Under the pieces are notes generated by a model that saw only the letters and a program-made list of their open reading frames with translations, did no database searches and was not told the origin of the DNA. A program made the translations under genes and the position numbers. A DNA stretch of 64,000 nucleotides from Achromobacter sp. MYb9 (GTDB lineage Bacteria > Pseudomonadota > Gammaproteobacteria > Burkholderiales > Burkholderiaceae_B), in contig NZ_PCOQ01000001.1 in assembly GCF_002975275.1 (NCBI RefSeq), positions 620,001-684,000 of the forward strand, in the 5' to 3' direction. Positions 40,661 through 49,105 of this stretch are shown here, piece by piece (positions within the stretch are counted from its first letter, which is position 1; each line of letters opens with the position of its first letter).

Positions 40661-41080
40661 TTAGCGGCCTTTCAAGCAGCTGCCGCAGATGCCGTAAAGC
40701 ACCATCGCATGGCTTTCCAGCGCGAAGCCATTGTCTTTGGCGATCTTTTGCTGGCGCTTTTCGATGTCCGGATCCGAAAACTCGACAACCTTGCCGCAGT
40801 TCGTGCAGATGAGGTGATCGTGGTGATCGCCATCATTGAGTTCGAACACGGCCTTGCCGCTGTCGAACTGGCTGCGGGCCAGGATGCCGGCCTGCTCGAA
40901 CTGCGTCAGCACGCGATAGACAGTCGCCAGGCCGATTTCGACGTTTTCGCCGATCAGGGCGCGATAGACGTCTTCGGCGCTAAGGTGACGCTGGTCGGAT
41001 TTACGGAAAATATCAAGAATCTTCAGGCGGGGAAATGTCGCCTTCAAACCCATGTTCTTCAGTTCGCTTTGGTCGCTCAT
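40661..41080 (-). CDS. fur: Ferric uptake regulator Fur
   Basis: A 139-residue iron-responsive repressor. ATG at 41080 begins [20 protein letters not shown]; the DNA-binding helix region is [27 protein letters not shown] (in part), and the metal sites are [19 protein letters not shown] and the C-terminal YGICGSC. Both CxxC zinc pairs are present. It is divergent from bamE, as in many Burkholderiales. I see no convincing Fur box in the 157-base gap. Confidence 0.98.
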   Translation of the reverse strand: MSDQSELKNMGLKATFPRLKILDIFRKSDQRHLSAEDVYRALIGENVEIGLATVYRVLTQFEQAGILARSQFDSGKAVFELNDGDHHDHLICTNCGKVVEFSDPDIEKRQQKIAKDNGFALESHAMVLYGICGSCLKGR

Positions 41081-41237
41081 GGTGTAATCGCTCTCCGTCC
41101 GCGTTGGCATGGGCAAGGATGTGGGGCGCGCCGCGAGCCGGCTCCCCTGAATTCATGCCGCCCCGCGGAACTATCCTTATGAAACCTTTATGATAACGGT
41201 TTTGTCTGCTTCCAAATAATAGGGGCGCGTAGTGTCC

Positions 41238-41774
41238 ATGATTGCACGAATTCCCTCCCGCTCGCTGAAGACCGGATTGGCCGTTGCCGCCCTGGCCGTC
41301 GCCCTTGCCGGCTGCTCCGGGGACAAGTGGGGCTTCCCCTACAAGGCCGGCGTCCAGCAAGGCAACTGGATCACCCAGGAACAAGTCGCTCTGCTGCAGC
41401 CCGGCATGACGCGCGAACAGGTGCGCTTTGCGCTTGGCAGCCCCACGCTGACCAGCGTGCTGCACGCCAATCGCTGGGACTACCCCTACTACTACAAGCC
41501 CGGCTACGGCGAAGCCCGTGAACGCAAGTTCACCGTCTGGTTCGAGAACGACCGGCTGACCCGCTGGGAAGGCGACAAGCAGCCCGACCTGCAACCCTAT
41601 CAGCTGAATACGCCCAGCGCCACGTCCGACGAAAAGGCCGACAAGCGCCTGGACCAGGACGAGGCCCGGTTGAAGGAAGAAGCGGACCAGCAGAAGCGTG
41701 ATTCGGCCGCCCCGGTCAGCCCGCTGAACCAATACCCCGGCCAGCCCGGCAACGCGCCCGAGCCGCTCCGCTAA
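41238..41774 (+). CDS. bamE: Outer membrane protein assembly factor BamE (OmlA/SmpA)
   Basis: A 178-residue lipoprotein of the BAM complex that folds outer-membrane barrels. The lipobox is LAGC with the acylated Cys at about residue 27. The BamE fold is marked by GNWITQEQVALLQPGMTREQVRFALGSP and the WFENDRL strand. The C-terminal 50 residues are a charged, Gln/Pro-rich tail beyond the core domain. GTG 41232 is an equally possible start two codons earlier. Confidence 0.95.
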   Translation: MIARIPSRSLKTGLAVAALAVALAGCSGDKWGFPYKAGVQQGNWITQEQVALLQPGMTREQVRFALGSPTLTSVLHANRWDYPYYYKPGYGEARERKFTVWFENDRLTRWEGDKQPDLQPYQLNTPSATSDEKADKRLDQDEARLKEEADQQKRDSAAPVSPLNQYPGQPGNAPEPLR

Positions 41775-41792
41775 CTCCAAGGATTCTTCTAC

Positions 41793-42584
41793 ATGCGTAT
41801 TGCAATTGCCGGCGCCAGCGGCCGTATGGGCCAGATGCTGATCGATGCCGTCCTCAAGTCCTCCGGCCTGCAACTGACGGTTGCGCTGGACCGCCAGGGC
41901 TCGTCCGCCTTGGGCCAGGATGCCGGCGCCCCGCTGGGCCAACAGACCGGCGTGCCCATCACCGATGACCTCGACGCCCTGGCCCAAGCCGACTGCCTGA
42001 TCGACTTCACCCGCCCCGAAGGTACGCTCGAGCACTTGCAAGCCTGCGTCAAGCACGGCACGCGCGCCGTGATCGGCACGACCGGCTTCGACGACAACGG
42101 CCGCGCCGCGATCGAAGTCGCCGCGCAGAAGATCGCCATCGTGTTCGCACCCAACATGAGCGTCGGCGTCAACGCCACGCTCAAGCTGCTGGACATGGCT
42201 GCCCGCATCCTGAATTCCGGCTACGACGTCGAAGTGTTCGAAGCGCACCACCGCAACAAGGTCGACGCGCCGTCGGGCACCGCCTTGAAGATGGGCGAAA
42301 CCATCGCATCAGCCTGGGATGTCGCCCTGCCCGACGTGGCCACCTGGAGCCGCCATGGCGACACCGGCGTGCGCAAGCCCGGCACCATCGGCTTTTCGGT
42401 CTTGCGCGGCGGCGATATCGTGGGCGACCACACGGTGTCGTTCTGCGGCATCGGCGAACGCATCGAGATCACTCACCGTTCGGCCAGCCGCGCCACCTAC
42501 GCCGAGGGCGCGCTGCGCGCCGCGCGCTTCCTGGAAGACAAGCACAACGGCCTGTACGACATGCAATCCGTGCTGGGCTTCTAA
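41793..42584 (+). CDS. dapB: 4-hydroxy-tetrahydrodipicolinate reductase
   Basis: A 263-residue lysine/diaminopimelate pathway enzyme. The nucleotide loop is [10 protein letters not shown], with GTTGFDD, the catalytic region [20 protein letters not shown] and the C-terminal [18 protein letters not shown] typical of DapB. It lies 18 bases after bamE, so the two are probably co-transcribed. Confidence 0.98.
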   Translation: MRIAIAGASGRMGQMLIDAVLKSSGLQLTVALDRQGSSALGQDAGAPLGQQTGVPITDDLDALAQADCLIDFTRPEGTLEHLQACVKHGTRAVIGTTGFDDNGRAAIEVAAQKIAIVFAPNMSVGVNATLKLLDMAARILNSGYDVEVFEAHHRNKVDAPSGTALKMGETIASAWDVALPDVATWSRHGDTGVRKPGTIGFSVLRGGDIVGDHTVSFCGIGERIEITHRSASRATYAEGALRAARFLEDKHNGLYDMQSVLGF

Positions 42585-42599
42585 GGCCGGGCCGACACG

Positions 42600-42629
42600 A
42601 AAAAGGATCCCTCGGGATCCTTTTTTTTT
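42600..42629 (+). terminator. Terminator of dapB
   Basis: AAAAAGGATCCC-TC-GGGATCC followed by nine T, 15 bases after the stop. The A-run also allows use from the murB side. Confidence 0.95.
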
Positions 42630-42689
42630 GCCCGGAGAAAAGGCGGCCCAGGGCGGGCGAATACCGGAGGCGTCGGCAGCGGCCGCCGC

Positions 42690-43736
42690 TCAGACGACGA
42701 CCGGCTCGGGCTCCAGCCTGACGCCATAGCGGTCGGCGACGGCCTGCTGAATCGCTTGCGCCAACCCCATGATGTCCGTCGCGGTGGCCCCGCCGCGGTT
42801 CACCAGCACGAGCGCCTGCCGGTCATGCACGCCCGCCGCGCCCAACGCCCGTCCCTTCCAGCCGCACTGATCAATCAGCCAGCCCGCGGCCAACTTGTAG
42901 CCCCCGTCCGGCTGGGCATAGGACACCAGCCCGGGAAACCGCTCCGCCAGGCTGTCGCGCACGCCCGCCGAGACGATGGGATTCTTGAAGAAGCTGCCCG
43001 CATTGCCGGTCACGGCAGGGTCGGGCAATTTGGCGCGACGGATCTCGCACACGGCGTCGAAAATGTCGCGCGCGGCCGGCGCCCCTTGTGCCAGTCGCGC
43101 ATGGCGTTGCAGGTCCGGGTAGCCCAGCACGGGCTGCCATGGCCGGGGCAATGCGAAGCGCACGCTGACGATGATCCAGCGGCCGGGCGCGTCGTGCTTG
43201 AAGGCACTGTCGCGATAGGAAAAGCGGCAATCGTCCGCCTGCATTTCAACGAGCCGTCCCGCCGGCACGTCCCACGCTGTCAGGCTATGGAAGCGCGCAT
43301 CGAACTCCACGCCATAGGCGCCGATGTTCTGCACGGGCGCAGCCCCCACCGTACCGGGGATCAGTGCCAGATTTTCCAGGCCGTCCCAGCCGTTGTCCAC
43401 GCAGGTTCCCACGAAGCGATGCCAGTTCTCGCCGCCCGAGGCCTCGACCAGCCACGCATCGGGTCGCGCCTCAAGCAAGCGCACGCCCTTGAACGCCACC
43501 TGGGCCACCAGGCCCGGCACTCGCCGCGGCAGCACCACATTGCTGCCGCCCCCCAGCACAAGCAGCGAGTCGGCCTGCCGCGCAAGCGCCGACAACGCGG
43601 GCAATTGCGCAGGGTCGCTCAACGTGACGAACGCGTCGGACTGGGACACCAGGCCCAAGGTATTGAGCCGGGTCAGGTCTTGGGCAGCGGGGATCAACGC
43701 AACAGGCGCGGCGTTGGAGGGGGCAGGATTTGACAT
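42690..43736 (-). CDS. murB: UDP-N-acetylenolpyruvoylglucosamine reductase
   Basis: A 348-residue flavoenzyme of peptidoglycan precursor synthesis (type I MurB). FAD-binding is seen in [13 protein letters not shown] and [33 protein letters not shown] marks the type I active-site segment and [10 protein letters not shown] contains the catalytic Ser. It is transcribed away from the tRNA cluster. Confidence 0.98.
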   Translation of the reverse strand: MSNPAPSNAAPVALIPAAQDLTRLNTLGLVSQSDAFVTLSDPAQLPALSALARQADSLLVLGGGSNVVLPRRVPGLVAQVAFKGVRLLEARPDAWLVEASGGENWHRFVGTCVDNGWDGLENLALIPGTVGAAPVQNIGAYGVEFDARFHSLTAWDVPAGRLVEMQADDCRFSYRDSAFKHDAPGRWIIVSVRFALPRPWQPVLGYPDLQRHARLAQGAPAARDIFDAVCEIRRAKLPDPAVTGNAGSFFKNPIVSAGVRDSLAERFPGLVSYAQPDGGYKLAAGWLIDQCGWKGRALGAAGVHDRQALVLVNRGGATATDIMGLAQAIQQAVADRYGVRLEPEPVVV

Positions 43737-43824
43737 GGGTGCTACTGGCTATGCTATAGTTTCTGTCTTCGCTCATATTACTTGATTGAGTGTTTGGGCC
43801 TGATGTTCACGCAACGCCATGCTC

Positions 43825-43853
43825 ATGACAAACTCAAAAAAATCATGTAAGAT
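43825..43853 (+). promoter_or_regulatory. Promoter of the first tRNA-Gly
   Basis: ATGACA (43825-43830), 17-base spacer and TAAGAT (43848-43853), followed by GCGCGCC near the expected start site. This GC-rich discriminator is typical of stringently controlled tRNA promoters. Confidence 0.6.
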
Positions 43854-43929
43854 GCGCGCCTTCTGATCGATAACCAAGTTGATCAGAGTGAATAAGAAAA
43901 AGGTTCTGGATCGTTTTTTCAGAATCCAC

Positions 43930-44005
43930 GCGGGAGTAGCTCAGTTGGTAGAGCGCAACCTTGCCAAGGTTGAGGTCGCGAGTTCGAGACTCGTCTCCCG
44001 CTCCA
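43930..44005 (+). tRNA. tRNA-Gly (GCC), copy 1
   Basis: 76 bases from GCGGGAG to the encoded CCA. The acceptor stem GCGGGAG/CTCCCGC, D-arm GCTCAGTTGGTAGAGC, anticodon loop CTTGCCAAG with anticodon GCC, and TTCGAGA T-loop all fold. Identical to the copies at 44214 and 45245. Confidence 0.99.
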
Positions 44006-44048
44006 AATTCAGATTTGCAGCGTTTTTTTGAAAATTCTGCAAATCATT

Positions 44049-44073
44049 AAAAAGGGCCTGCGGGCCCTTTTTT
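44049..44073 (+). terminator. Terminator after tRNA-Gly copy 1
   Basis: AAAAAGGGCC-TGCG-GGCCCTTTTTT, 44 bases after the CCA end. Confidence 0.93.
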
Positions 44074-44213
44074 CATGCCCGCTCGATACGCATGCATGTC
44101 GCAAGCTCTCCTCGCCGCGTGCAAACTTTTTAAATTTCTGTATACTTCCGCCTCTCTTGCAAAGAACAACGTTTCGGGTTGCACAAATCCAGATGTCTTC
44201 AGCGCGGGAAAAT

Positions 44214-44289
44214 GCGGGAGTAGCTCAGTTGGTAGAGCGCAACCTTGCCAAGGTTGAGGTCGCGAGTTCGAGACTCGTCTCCCGCTCCA
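44214..44289 (+). tRNA. tRNA-Gly (GCC), copy 2
   Basis: Identical 76-base sequence to copy 1. It has its own upstream AT-rich segment with TATACT at 44141 as the best -10 candidate. Confidence 0.99.
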
Positions 44290-44295
44290 CATTCA

Positions 44296-44325
44296 AAAAG
44301 GCCCAGACTTCGGTTTGGGCCTTTT
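44296..44325 (+). terminator. Terminator after tRNA-Gly copy 2
   Basis: AAAAGGCCCA (44296-44305) and TGGGCCTTTT (44316-44325), beginning six bases after the CCA end. Confidence 0.9.
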
Positions 44326-44391
44326 GCTTTGTGTGCGGGTTTAGCCATGGCGGGTTTAGCAACGGCGGATTTTGCAAAGAGGACATAGGCG

Positions 44392-45006
44392 ATGGACAGC
44401 GTATTAATCCTGCTGATGGTGGCCTTGGCATGGCAAGTGTTGCGCGTGCGCTACCAGCGCGCGCGCATCGCCTTGCTGGGGCGGCATTTGGGCAGCTTGC
44501 AGCTTGAGCGTCACATGGAAACGCTGACGCAAGGCTACTCGCGCGCCATTCGCGAAGAAACCGAATCGCGCCAGCTGCAGGTGCTGGAAACTTTTGCCCA
44601 GACCGAACGCGCCATGGCATCACAGGCAAACTCGCTGGCCAACGCGATGCAAAAGGAAAGCCCGCAGGCCGCCCGCATATCTATGCTCTCGCTTTGCGTG
44701 CCGTACATCGAACGCTTTGTTCCTGCGGTAACCCGGGATTTTCGTGAACTGCTGCACATCCACGCAGCCGGGCTGCGTCACGTCGTGGACAACGAAGATC
44801 ACCTGGACGCGAAAGCCCGCGCGTTCCAACTCTCGGCAGAGCTATATCTGCTGCAGCACAGCTGCCATTGGTTCTGCAAATCTCGCGCAGTGGCCGATGC
44901 GCGATTGATGCTGCGGCATCAGGTCAACCATCAAAAAGTGCTGGAATCGGTATCTGCGGCGACCCGCCACGCCTATCAGCAATGGCAGCGTGGCGATGAA
45001 CGCTAA
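44392..45006 (+). CDS. Hypothetical membrane-anchored protein between tRNA genes
   Basis: A 204-residue protein with one N-terminal helix (MDSVLILLMVALAWQVL) and a helical cytosolic part with many Gln, Glu, Arg and Ala (HMETLTQGYSRAIREETESRQLQVLETF), likely coiled coil. The C-terminal part contains His- and Cys-containing helices (LYLLQHSCHWFCKSRAVAD). No enzymatic motif. It lies between two identical tRNA-Gly genes, but codon use resembles its neighbours, so recent transfer is not obvious. Function unknown. Confidence 0.75.
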   Translation: MDSVLILLMVALAWQVLRVRYQRARIALLGRHLGSLQLERHMETLTQGYSRAIREETESRQLQVLETFAQTERAMASQANSLANAMQKESPQAARISMLSLCVPYIERFVPAVTRDFRELLHIHAAGLRHVVDNEDHLDAKARAFQLSAELYLLQHSCHWFCKSRAVADARLMLRHQVNHQKVLESVSAATRHAYQQWQRGDER

Positions 45007-45048
45007 TTCCGCCCCGCCCCTTTTTCCACACAAGCCAAAATTTTCGTG

Positions 45049-45054
45049 TATAAT
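45049..45054 (+). promoter_or_regulatory. -10 box (TATAAT) before the third tRNA-Gly
   Basis: A perfect TATAAT 190 bases before the tRNA, leaving an unusually long leader that contains the 15-bp tandem repeat. No good -35 is visible. Confidence 0.45.
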
Positions 45055-45152
45055 TGCTGTCTTTGGTGGAGACGGGTTCGGAGATAACTTCAAAGAACCA
45101 GCAAGCAGAGAACAAGCAAAAAGCTTCTGCGGACCTTCACCAAACATGCAGC

Positions 45153-45224
45153 GATGCATGTGGTACTGATGTATGGGGTACCGATGCATGTAGTACCAAT
45201 GCATGCGGTACTGAAATAGGTACC
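45153..45224 (+). repeat. 15-bp tandem repeat before tRNA-Gly copy 3
   Basis: Units GATGCATGTGGTACT, GATGTATGGGGTACC, GATGCATGTAGTACC and AATGCATGCGGTACT, then the partial GAAATAGGTACC. The invariant core is ATGNATGNGGTAC. Each unit holds a GCATGC/GGTACC-like palindromic element. Confidence 0.9.
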
Positions 45225-45244
45225 AAGCAATATAGCAGTACAAA

Positions 45245-45320
45245 GCGGGAGTAGCTCAGTTGGTAGAGCGCAACCTTGCCAAGGTTGAGGTCGCGAGTTC
45301 GAGACTCGTCTCCCGCTCCA
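45245..45320 (+). tRNA. tRNA-Gly (GCC), copy 3
   Basis: Third identical 76-base copy with encoded CCA, located 55 bases before tRNA-Cys. Confidence 0.99.
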
Positions 45321-45325
45321 AATAC

Positions 45326-45363
45326 AAAAAGGAAGCAACGGCCAACACCGCGCTTCCTTTTTT
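45326..45363 (+). terminator. Terminator-like hairpin between tRNA-Gly copy 3 and tRNA-Cys
   Basis: AAAAAGGAAGC (45326-45336) and GCTTCCTTTTTTT with a 15-base loop. It lies only 12 bases before tRNA-Cys, so tRNA-Cys relies on read-through or an internal promoter. Confidence 0.75.
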
Positions 45364-45375
45364 CTTGCAAGTGCT

Positions 45376-45449
45376 GGCGCAATGGCAGAGTGGTCATGCA
45401 GCGGATTGCAAATCCGTGTACGTCGGTTCGATTCCGGCTTGCGCCTCCA
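45376..45449 (+). tRNA. tRNA-Cys (GCA)
   Basis: 74 bases from GGCGCAA to encoded CCA; acceptor GGCGCAA/TTGCGCC, anticodon loop ATTGCAAAT with anticodon GCA, and GGTTCGATTCC T-arm. Probably the only tRNA-Cys of the genome, by analogy with related species. Confidence 0.98.
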
Positions 45450-45548
45450 GCATCTTTTCCCCCTCCCCCTGCATTTCGTTACGCATCCCTACGCGCCGTC
45501 AATCGAATGATTGCTATGGTGACGCCGTTTTCATTTGACGTCGAACCC

Positions 45549-45890
45549 ATGCACCGCATCCTGATTTTCCGCGGCCGTTCCCGCACGTATTTCCGCGCAT
45601 CTTCCCCTTTGCTGGCCTTGTCGACCGCCGCGCTGCTGTCGCTTGCGCCGCTGACGGCCGAAGCTGATTCCGACCGCCATGAGCATCGCCACGGTCGCGA
45701 ATACAAAGAGAAGTACTGGGAAGGCAACTGCCGGGTCGAGCGCAAATGGAAGCGCAACGGCGAATACCAGGAAAAGCGCAAATGCCGTGACGATTATCAT
45801 CAGGGCTACATGGCGCCGCCGCAGGTCATCATGCCCATGGCCGCGCCCGCGATCGTCATCACCCCTCCCCCCATCATCATCCGGCCCTGA
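45549..45890 (+). CDS. Small exported protein, basic and Pro-rich
   Basis: ATG at 45549 gives 113 residues with a signal peptide (SSPLLALSTAALLSLAPLTAEA). The mature protein is rich in Arg, Lys, Glu and Tyr (YKEKYWEGNCRVERKWKRNG) with two Cys that may pair, then a hydrophobic Pro/Ile tail (ITPPPIIIRP). Similar small periplasmic proteins occur in Bordetella-like genomes. ATGs at 45507 and 45516 are alternatives; frames further back overlap the tRNA genes. Function unknown. Confidence 0.75.
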   Translation: MHRILIFRGRSRTYFRASSPLLALSTAALLSLAPLTAEADSDRHEHRHGREYKEKYWEGNCRVERKWKRNGEYQEKRKCRDDYHQGYMAPPQVIMPMAAPAIVITPPPIIIRP

Positions 45891-45892
45891 AC

Positions 45893-46489
45893 ATGGATCA
45901 ATCGGTGAAGGACGCCATCGCCCGGTGGCCCGACGTGCCCGCGGTATTCGGTTGGTTGTCGCTGGACGGCCGCGGCCGCTGGCGCCTGCACCCGCAAGGC
46001 CAGGCCACGCAAGGCGGCGAAGGCGAGTCCATCACCAATACCCAGATCCTGGAATTCATCAACCGCAACTACGGGCATGACCACGCGGGCAGATGGTTCT
46101 TTCAGAACGGGCCGCAGCGCGTCTTCGTGCGCCTGGACGCCGCCCCGTTCGTGCTGCGGTTAAGCGACGACAACGGCCACCTGGTCACCCATACGAATGT
46201 GCCGGTTGAATCCATCAGCGGATGGTGGCTGGACGACGCAGGCCAGCTGTATGCGATGACGCAGGCGGGTGGAGGCATCGTGCTGGACCGGGACCTGCCC
46301 GCGCTGCTGGAGAAGCTTGTCGCGGAACCGGGGAAGCCCTTGCTGGACGCGCTGGCCGATCTGGCACCCGGCCAGTCCATTGCCGTCTCTTGGCCCGGGG
46401 CCTACCCGGCCGCGCCACTGCGGCCGATCACCAGGCAGGCGGTCGTGCAGCAATTGGCATTCGACCCCAACCCTGCTGCCCAGCCTTAG
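45893..46489 (+). CDS. Conserved hypothetical DUF2946-like protein
   Basis: A 198-residue cytosolic protein, MDQSVKDAIARWPDVPAVFGWLSLDGRGRWRL, with the strongly patterned middle FINRNYGHDHAGRWFFQNGPQRVFVRLDAAPFVLRL (shown as a guide in pieces elsewhere). I recognise this as a Burkholderiales family annotated as DUF2946 or DUF2944, but am unsure of the number. It starts two bases after the small exported protein and overlaps the next, convergent, gene by 4 bases. Function unknown. Confidence 0.75.
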   Translation: MDQSVKDAIARWPDVPAVFGWLSLDGRGRWRLHPQGQATQGGEGESITNTQILEFINRNYGHDHAGRWFFQNGPQRVFVRLDAAPFVLRLSDDNGHLVTHTNVPVESISGWWLDDAGQLYAMTQAGGGIVLDRDLPALLEKLVAEPGKPLLDALADLAPGQSIAVSWPGAYPAAPLRPITRQAVVQQLAFDPNPAAQP

Positions 46490-46950
46490 AACATGCCGTT
46501 GGCATTGGCGGACTGCTCGGGAATGGGCTGCACCGCATCCCAATGCTCGACGATCTTGCCCTGCTCCAAGCGAAAGATATCGATGATGGCGTTGCCGCGC
46601 GAGCCGGGTTCGCGCACCGCGTGCACGTGCAGGATCACATAATCGCCATCGGTGAAGACGCGCTTGATCTCGCTGTGCGAGGCCGGGAATTTATCGCGCA
46701 GGAAGGCGACGAACTTGCGAAAGCCCTCGGGGCCGTCGGCCGCGTTGGGATTGTGCTGCACATAGCGGTCGCCCACATATTTCAGCGCGGCATCCGCATC
46801 CTTCTGATTCAGTCCCTTCTCGTAGAAAGCCAGCACCGCGGCCTTGTTGGCGGCCTCTTGCTCGGGGCTTGCCTGCACGGCGGGCGACAAGGCGGCGGCA
46901 CACAACAACGCGCCCATGGCGCGTCGGATCAGTGGCATCGGAACAATCAT
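46486..46950 (-). CDS. Exported SnoaL/NTF2-like protein
   Basis: A 154-residue protein with a signal peptide ending AVQA and a SnoaL-like fold: AVLAFYEKGLNQKDADAALKYVGDRYVQHNP and the C-terminal strand pair IIDIFRLEQGKIVEHWDAVQPIPE, the SnoaL signature. Such proteins often act as polyketide cyclases or small-molecule isomerases, but most are uncharacterised. It is the terminal gene of a short minus-strand unit, separated from doxX by a terminator. Confidence 0.85.
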   Translation of the reverse strand: MIVPMPLIRRAMGALLCAAALSPAVQASPEQEAANKAAVLAFYEKGLNQKDADAALKYVGDRYVQHNPNAADGPEGFRKFVAFLRDKFPASHSEIKRVFTDGDYVILHVHAVREPGSRGNAIIDIFRLEQGKIVEHWDAVQPIPEQSANANGMF

Positions 46951-46965
46951 CGGGACTCCTGAATG

Positions 46966-47002
46966 AAAAAAGGCGGCCGGCTCATTCTATGAGCCGGCCG
47001 CC
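46966..47002 (-). terminator. Terminator of the doxX-like gene
   Basis: A perfect 14-bp stem GGCGGCCGGCTCAT/ATGAGCCGGCCGCC with loop TCT; on the minus strand it is followed by TTTTTT. Confidence 0.92.
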
Positions 47003-47048
47003 CTATCCACCATGGCCGTGTCGATAGACAGTCTGGTGCGCGCAGCGA

Positions 47049-47450
47049 TCAGCCGCGGCCGCTTTTGACCAACGCGAACTTGCCGTCGCCCAGCAGCGCC
47101 AGCACGGCCGCCGCCACCGTCAGGAAGATCGGATATTCCCAACCGCCGCCGGCGTTGCCGAAACCCCAGCCATTACCGAAGTGGACGGTCGAGGCCACGA
47201 ACAATTGCACCACCGCGATGGCGGCAACCCAGCGCGGCACGACACCCAGGATCAACAGCGCGCCCGCGGCGACTTCAAAGAACGTAACCGGGTAAGCCAG
47301 CCAGCCGGCGAAGCCGATCTTGGCAAAAAACTGCGCGGTGCCGGGCAGCGTGAACACCAATAGCTTGGTCAAGCCGTGGGCGAGGAACATGACGCCAAGG
47401 GCGACACGCAGCAACAGCGCGGCGTAGGGCGCGGTACGGGTATCAATCAT
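47049..47450 (-). CDS. DoxX family membrane protein
   Basis: A 133-residue, four-helix inner membrane protein with the DoxX pattern: LLLRVALGVMFLAHGLTKL, a second helix after GWLAYPVTFFEVAAGALLILG, then VVPRWVAAIAVVQLFVA and a last helix. The central GNGWGFGNAGGGWEYPIF segment is typical of this subgroup. DoxX relatives are linked to thiosulfate:quinone oxidation or redox stress. Divergent from a LysR gene that probably controls it. Confidence 0.9.
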   Translation of the reverse strand: MIDTRTAPYAALLLRVALGVMFLAHGLTKLLVFTLPGTAQFFAKIGFAGWLAYPVTFFEVAAGALLILGVVPRWVAAIAVVQLFVASTVHFGNGWGFGNAGGGWEYPIFLTVAAAVLALLGDGKFALVKSGRG

Positions 47451-47556
47451 TGCGCTCTCCTTGAGCGGTGCAGGAACCGCCCAAAGCGGGGCGATTCATC
47501 TTGGCCGCTATTCTTGCGATTCCAAAAACAAAGATAAACATGCAGAATTGCAAATT

Positions 47557-47579
47557 ATTGTTCCCCGTTAGGAAACAAT
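47557..47579. promoter_or_regulatory. Inverted repeat overlapping the LysR gene ribosome site
   Basis: ATTGTT (47557-47562) and AACAAT (47574-47579) flank CCCCGTTAGGA in the doxX/LysR gap. An operator for autorepression is plausible but the arms are short. Confidence 0.35.
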
Positions 47580-47580
47580 C

Positions 47581-48513
47581 TTGGACACCCACACCGCCAT
47601 GCAGACCTTCGCCAAGGTCGTGGAACTGGGCTCATTCGCGGCCGCGGCCGACAAAATGGGGCAGGCGCGGTCCGTCGTGACGCGGCAGATCGCCTACCTG
47701 GAACAGAAGTACGGCGTGCGCCTCTTGAACCGCACCACGCGCAAGCTCAGCATGACCGACGCAGGCCGTGCCTTCTACGACCGCGTCCGGCCGATCCTGG
47801 CCGAAGTCACTGACCTGGAACTGTCGCTGCAAGCCGAAGGCCAGCGCCCCAGCGGCCGGCTGCGAGTGAGCGCGCCGGTGTCGTTCGGCATCCTGCACCT
47901 GGGACCCGCGATTGCCGAGTATCTGCTGCGCTACCCCGACGTCATCATCGACCTGGACCTGAGCGACCGGGTGGTCGATCTGGTGGAAGACGGATTCGAC
48001 GTGGCGGTGCGTATCGGCCCGCTATTGGATTCTTCTCTGGTGGCGCGCCCGCTGGCGCCGCAGCAACTGCGGGTCTGCGCGGCGCCGGCCTATCTGGCCC
48101 GCCACGGCACGCCCACAACGCCTGAAGACCTGAAGCAGCACCGCTGCCTGCACTACGCCTACGCCAGTACCGGCAACGAATGGCACTTCGAGAAAGACGG
48201 CGTCACGCATCTGGTCCGCGTGAACGCCGCCCTGCGCGCCAATAACGGCGACGTACTGCGCACGGCTTCGCTGGCGGGGCACGGCGTCATCCTGCAACCT
48301 GAATTCCTGGTGGGAGACGATATCCGCGCCGGGCGGCTGGTGACGCTGCTTGCCGACTACGCGCACACGCCGATTTCCATGTACGCCATCTATCCCCATC
48401 GGCGCTTCCTGTCGCCCAAGGTACGGTCTTTCATCGAACACCTGGAAGCGCGATTCGGCAACCCGGCCCCTGCCGCCCCGGGACGGCGCGCCAGTCCCCG
48501 CCGCAGCCGTTAG
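47581..48513 (+). CDS. LysR family transcriptional regulator
   Basis: A 310-residue regulator with N-terminal helix-turn-helix (AMQTFAKVVELGSFAAAADKMGQARSVVTRQIAYLE, key residues S, A, S, V, R) and a LysR substrate domain of the DsdC/CrgA type (GRLRVSAPVSFG, LVEDGFDVAVRIG). The start is TTG at 47581, supported by AGGAAAC before it and by the family opening MD-x3-AMQTF. It is divergent from doxX, its likely target. The basic tail (PGRRASPRRSR) is disordered. Confidence 0.93.
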   Translation: MDTHTAMQTFAKVVELGSFAAAADKMGQARSVVTRQIAYLEQKYGVRLLNRTTRKLSMTDAGRAFYDRVRPILAEVTDLELSLQAEGQRPSGRLRVSAPVSFGILHLGPAIAEYLLRYPDVIIDLDLSDRVVDLVEDGFDVAVRIGPLLDSSLVARPLAPQQLRVCAAPAYLARHGTPTTPEDLKQHRCLHYAYASTGNEWHFEKDGVTHLVRVNAALRANNGDVLRTASLAGHGVILQPEFLVGDDIRAGRLVTLLADYAHTPISMYAIYPHRRFLSPKVRSFIEHLEARFGNPAPAAPGRRASPRRSR

Positions 48514-48523
48514 AATCCTACCC

Positions 48524-49105
48524 ATGACCGCCAAACCGTCCATCGAATACTTCCCCGCCCCCCGCCGATCGCTTTTCTGCAGCCAGTGCGGCACGCCCGT
48601 CAACCGCCGGGTGCCGGAAGGCGACAACCGTGAACGCGACATCTGCGATCACTGCGGCGCGATCCACTACCAGAATCCGCGTCTGGTGGTCGGCACGGTC
48701 CCGGTCTGGGAAAACCGCGTCCTGCTTTGCCGGCGCGCGATTGAACCGCGCTACAACACCTGGACACTGCCTGCGGGCTTCATGGAGCTAAGCGAGAGCA
48801 CCGCGCAAGGCGCCGCCCGCGAGACGCTGGAGGAATCCGGCGCGCACATCAAGCTGGGAGAGCTCTACACCCTGATCGACCTGCCTCAGATCGACCAGGT
48901 GCACGTGTTCTACCTGGCTCAGGCGCTGGGCCCCGAACTGGACCCCGGCCCTGAAAGCCTGGAAGCCCGGTGGTACGACGAAGCCGAGATTCCCTGGGAC
49001 GATCTGGCTTTCCGCACCGTCGCCACGACGCTGCGGCACTACTTCGAAGACCGCAAGCAAGGCGTCTTCGTTCCCCACCACTACACCCTAGAATCGCACC
49101 GTTGA
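48524..49105 (+). CDS. NUDIX hydrolase with zinc ribbon
   Basis: A 193-residue pyrophosphohydrolase. An N-terminal four-Cys zinc ribbon (FCSQCG and CDHCG) precedes the NUDIX box [23 protein letters not shown], which is intact (split here as GFMELSE and RETLEESG). The class acts on ADP-ribose, NADH or other nucleoside diphosphate derivatives. ATG 48524 avoids overlap with LysR. Its stop overlaps the aat TTG start, so the two are translationally coupled. Confidence 0.93.
   Translation: MTAKPSIEYFPAPRRSLFCSQCGTPVNRRVPEGDNRERDICDHCGAIHYQNPRLVVGTVPVWENRVLLCRRAIEPRYNTWTLPAGFMELSESTAQGAARETLEESGAHIKLGELYTLIDLPQIDQVHVFYLAQALGPELDPGPESLEARWYDEAEIPWDDLAFRTVATTLRHYFEDRKQGVFVPHHYTLESHR

Noticed and set aside
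45153-45224. Peptide-coding repeat or CRISPR
   Set aside because: Units are only 15 bases without spacers, and the frames lack a ribosome site and run into tRNA-Gly.
43930-45449. tRNA-associated integrated element
   Set aside because: No integrase, no partial tRNA copy acting as attachment site, and the intervening CDS has native-looking codon use.
45276-45548. Extended N-terminus of the small exported protein through tRNA-Cys
   Set aside because: The frame would pass through two tRNA genes; the signal peptide fits ATG 45549.
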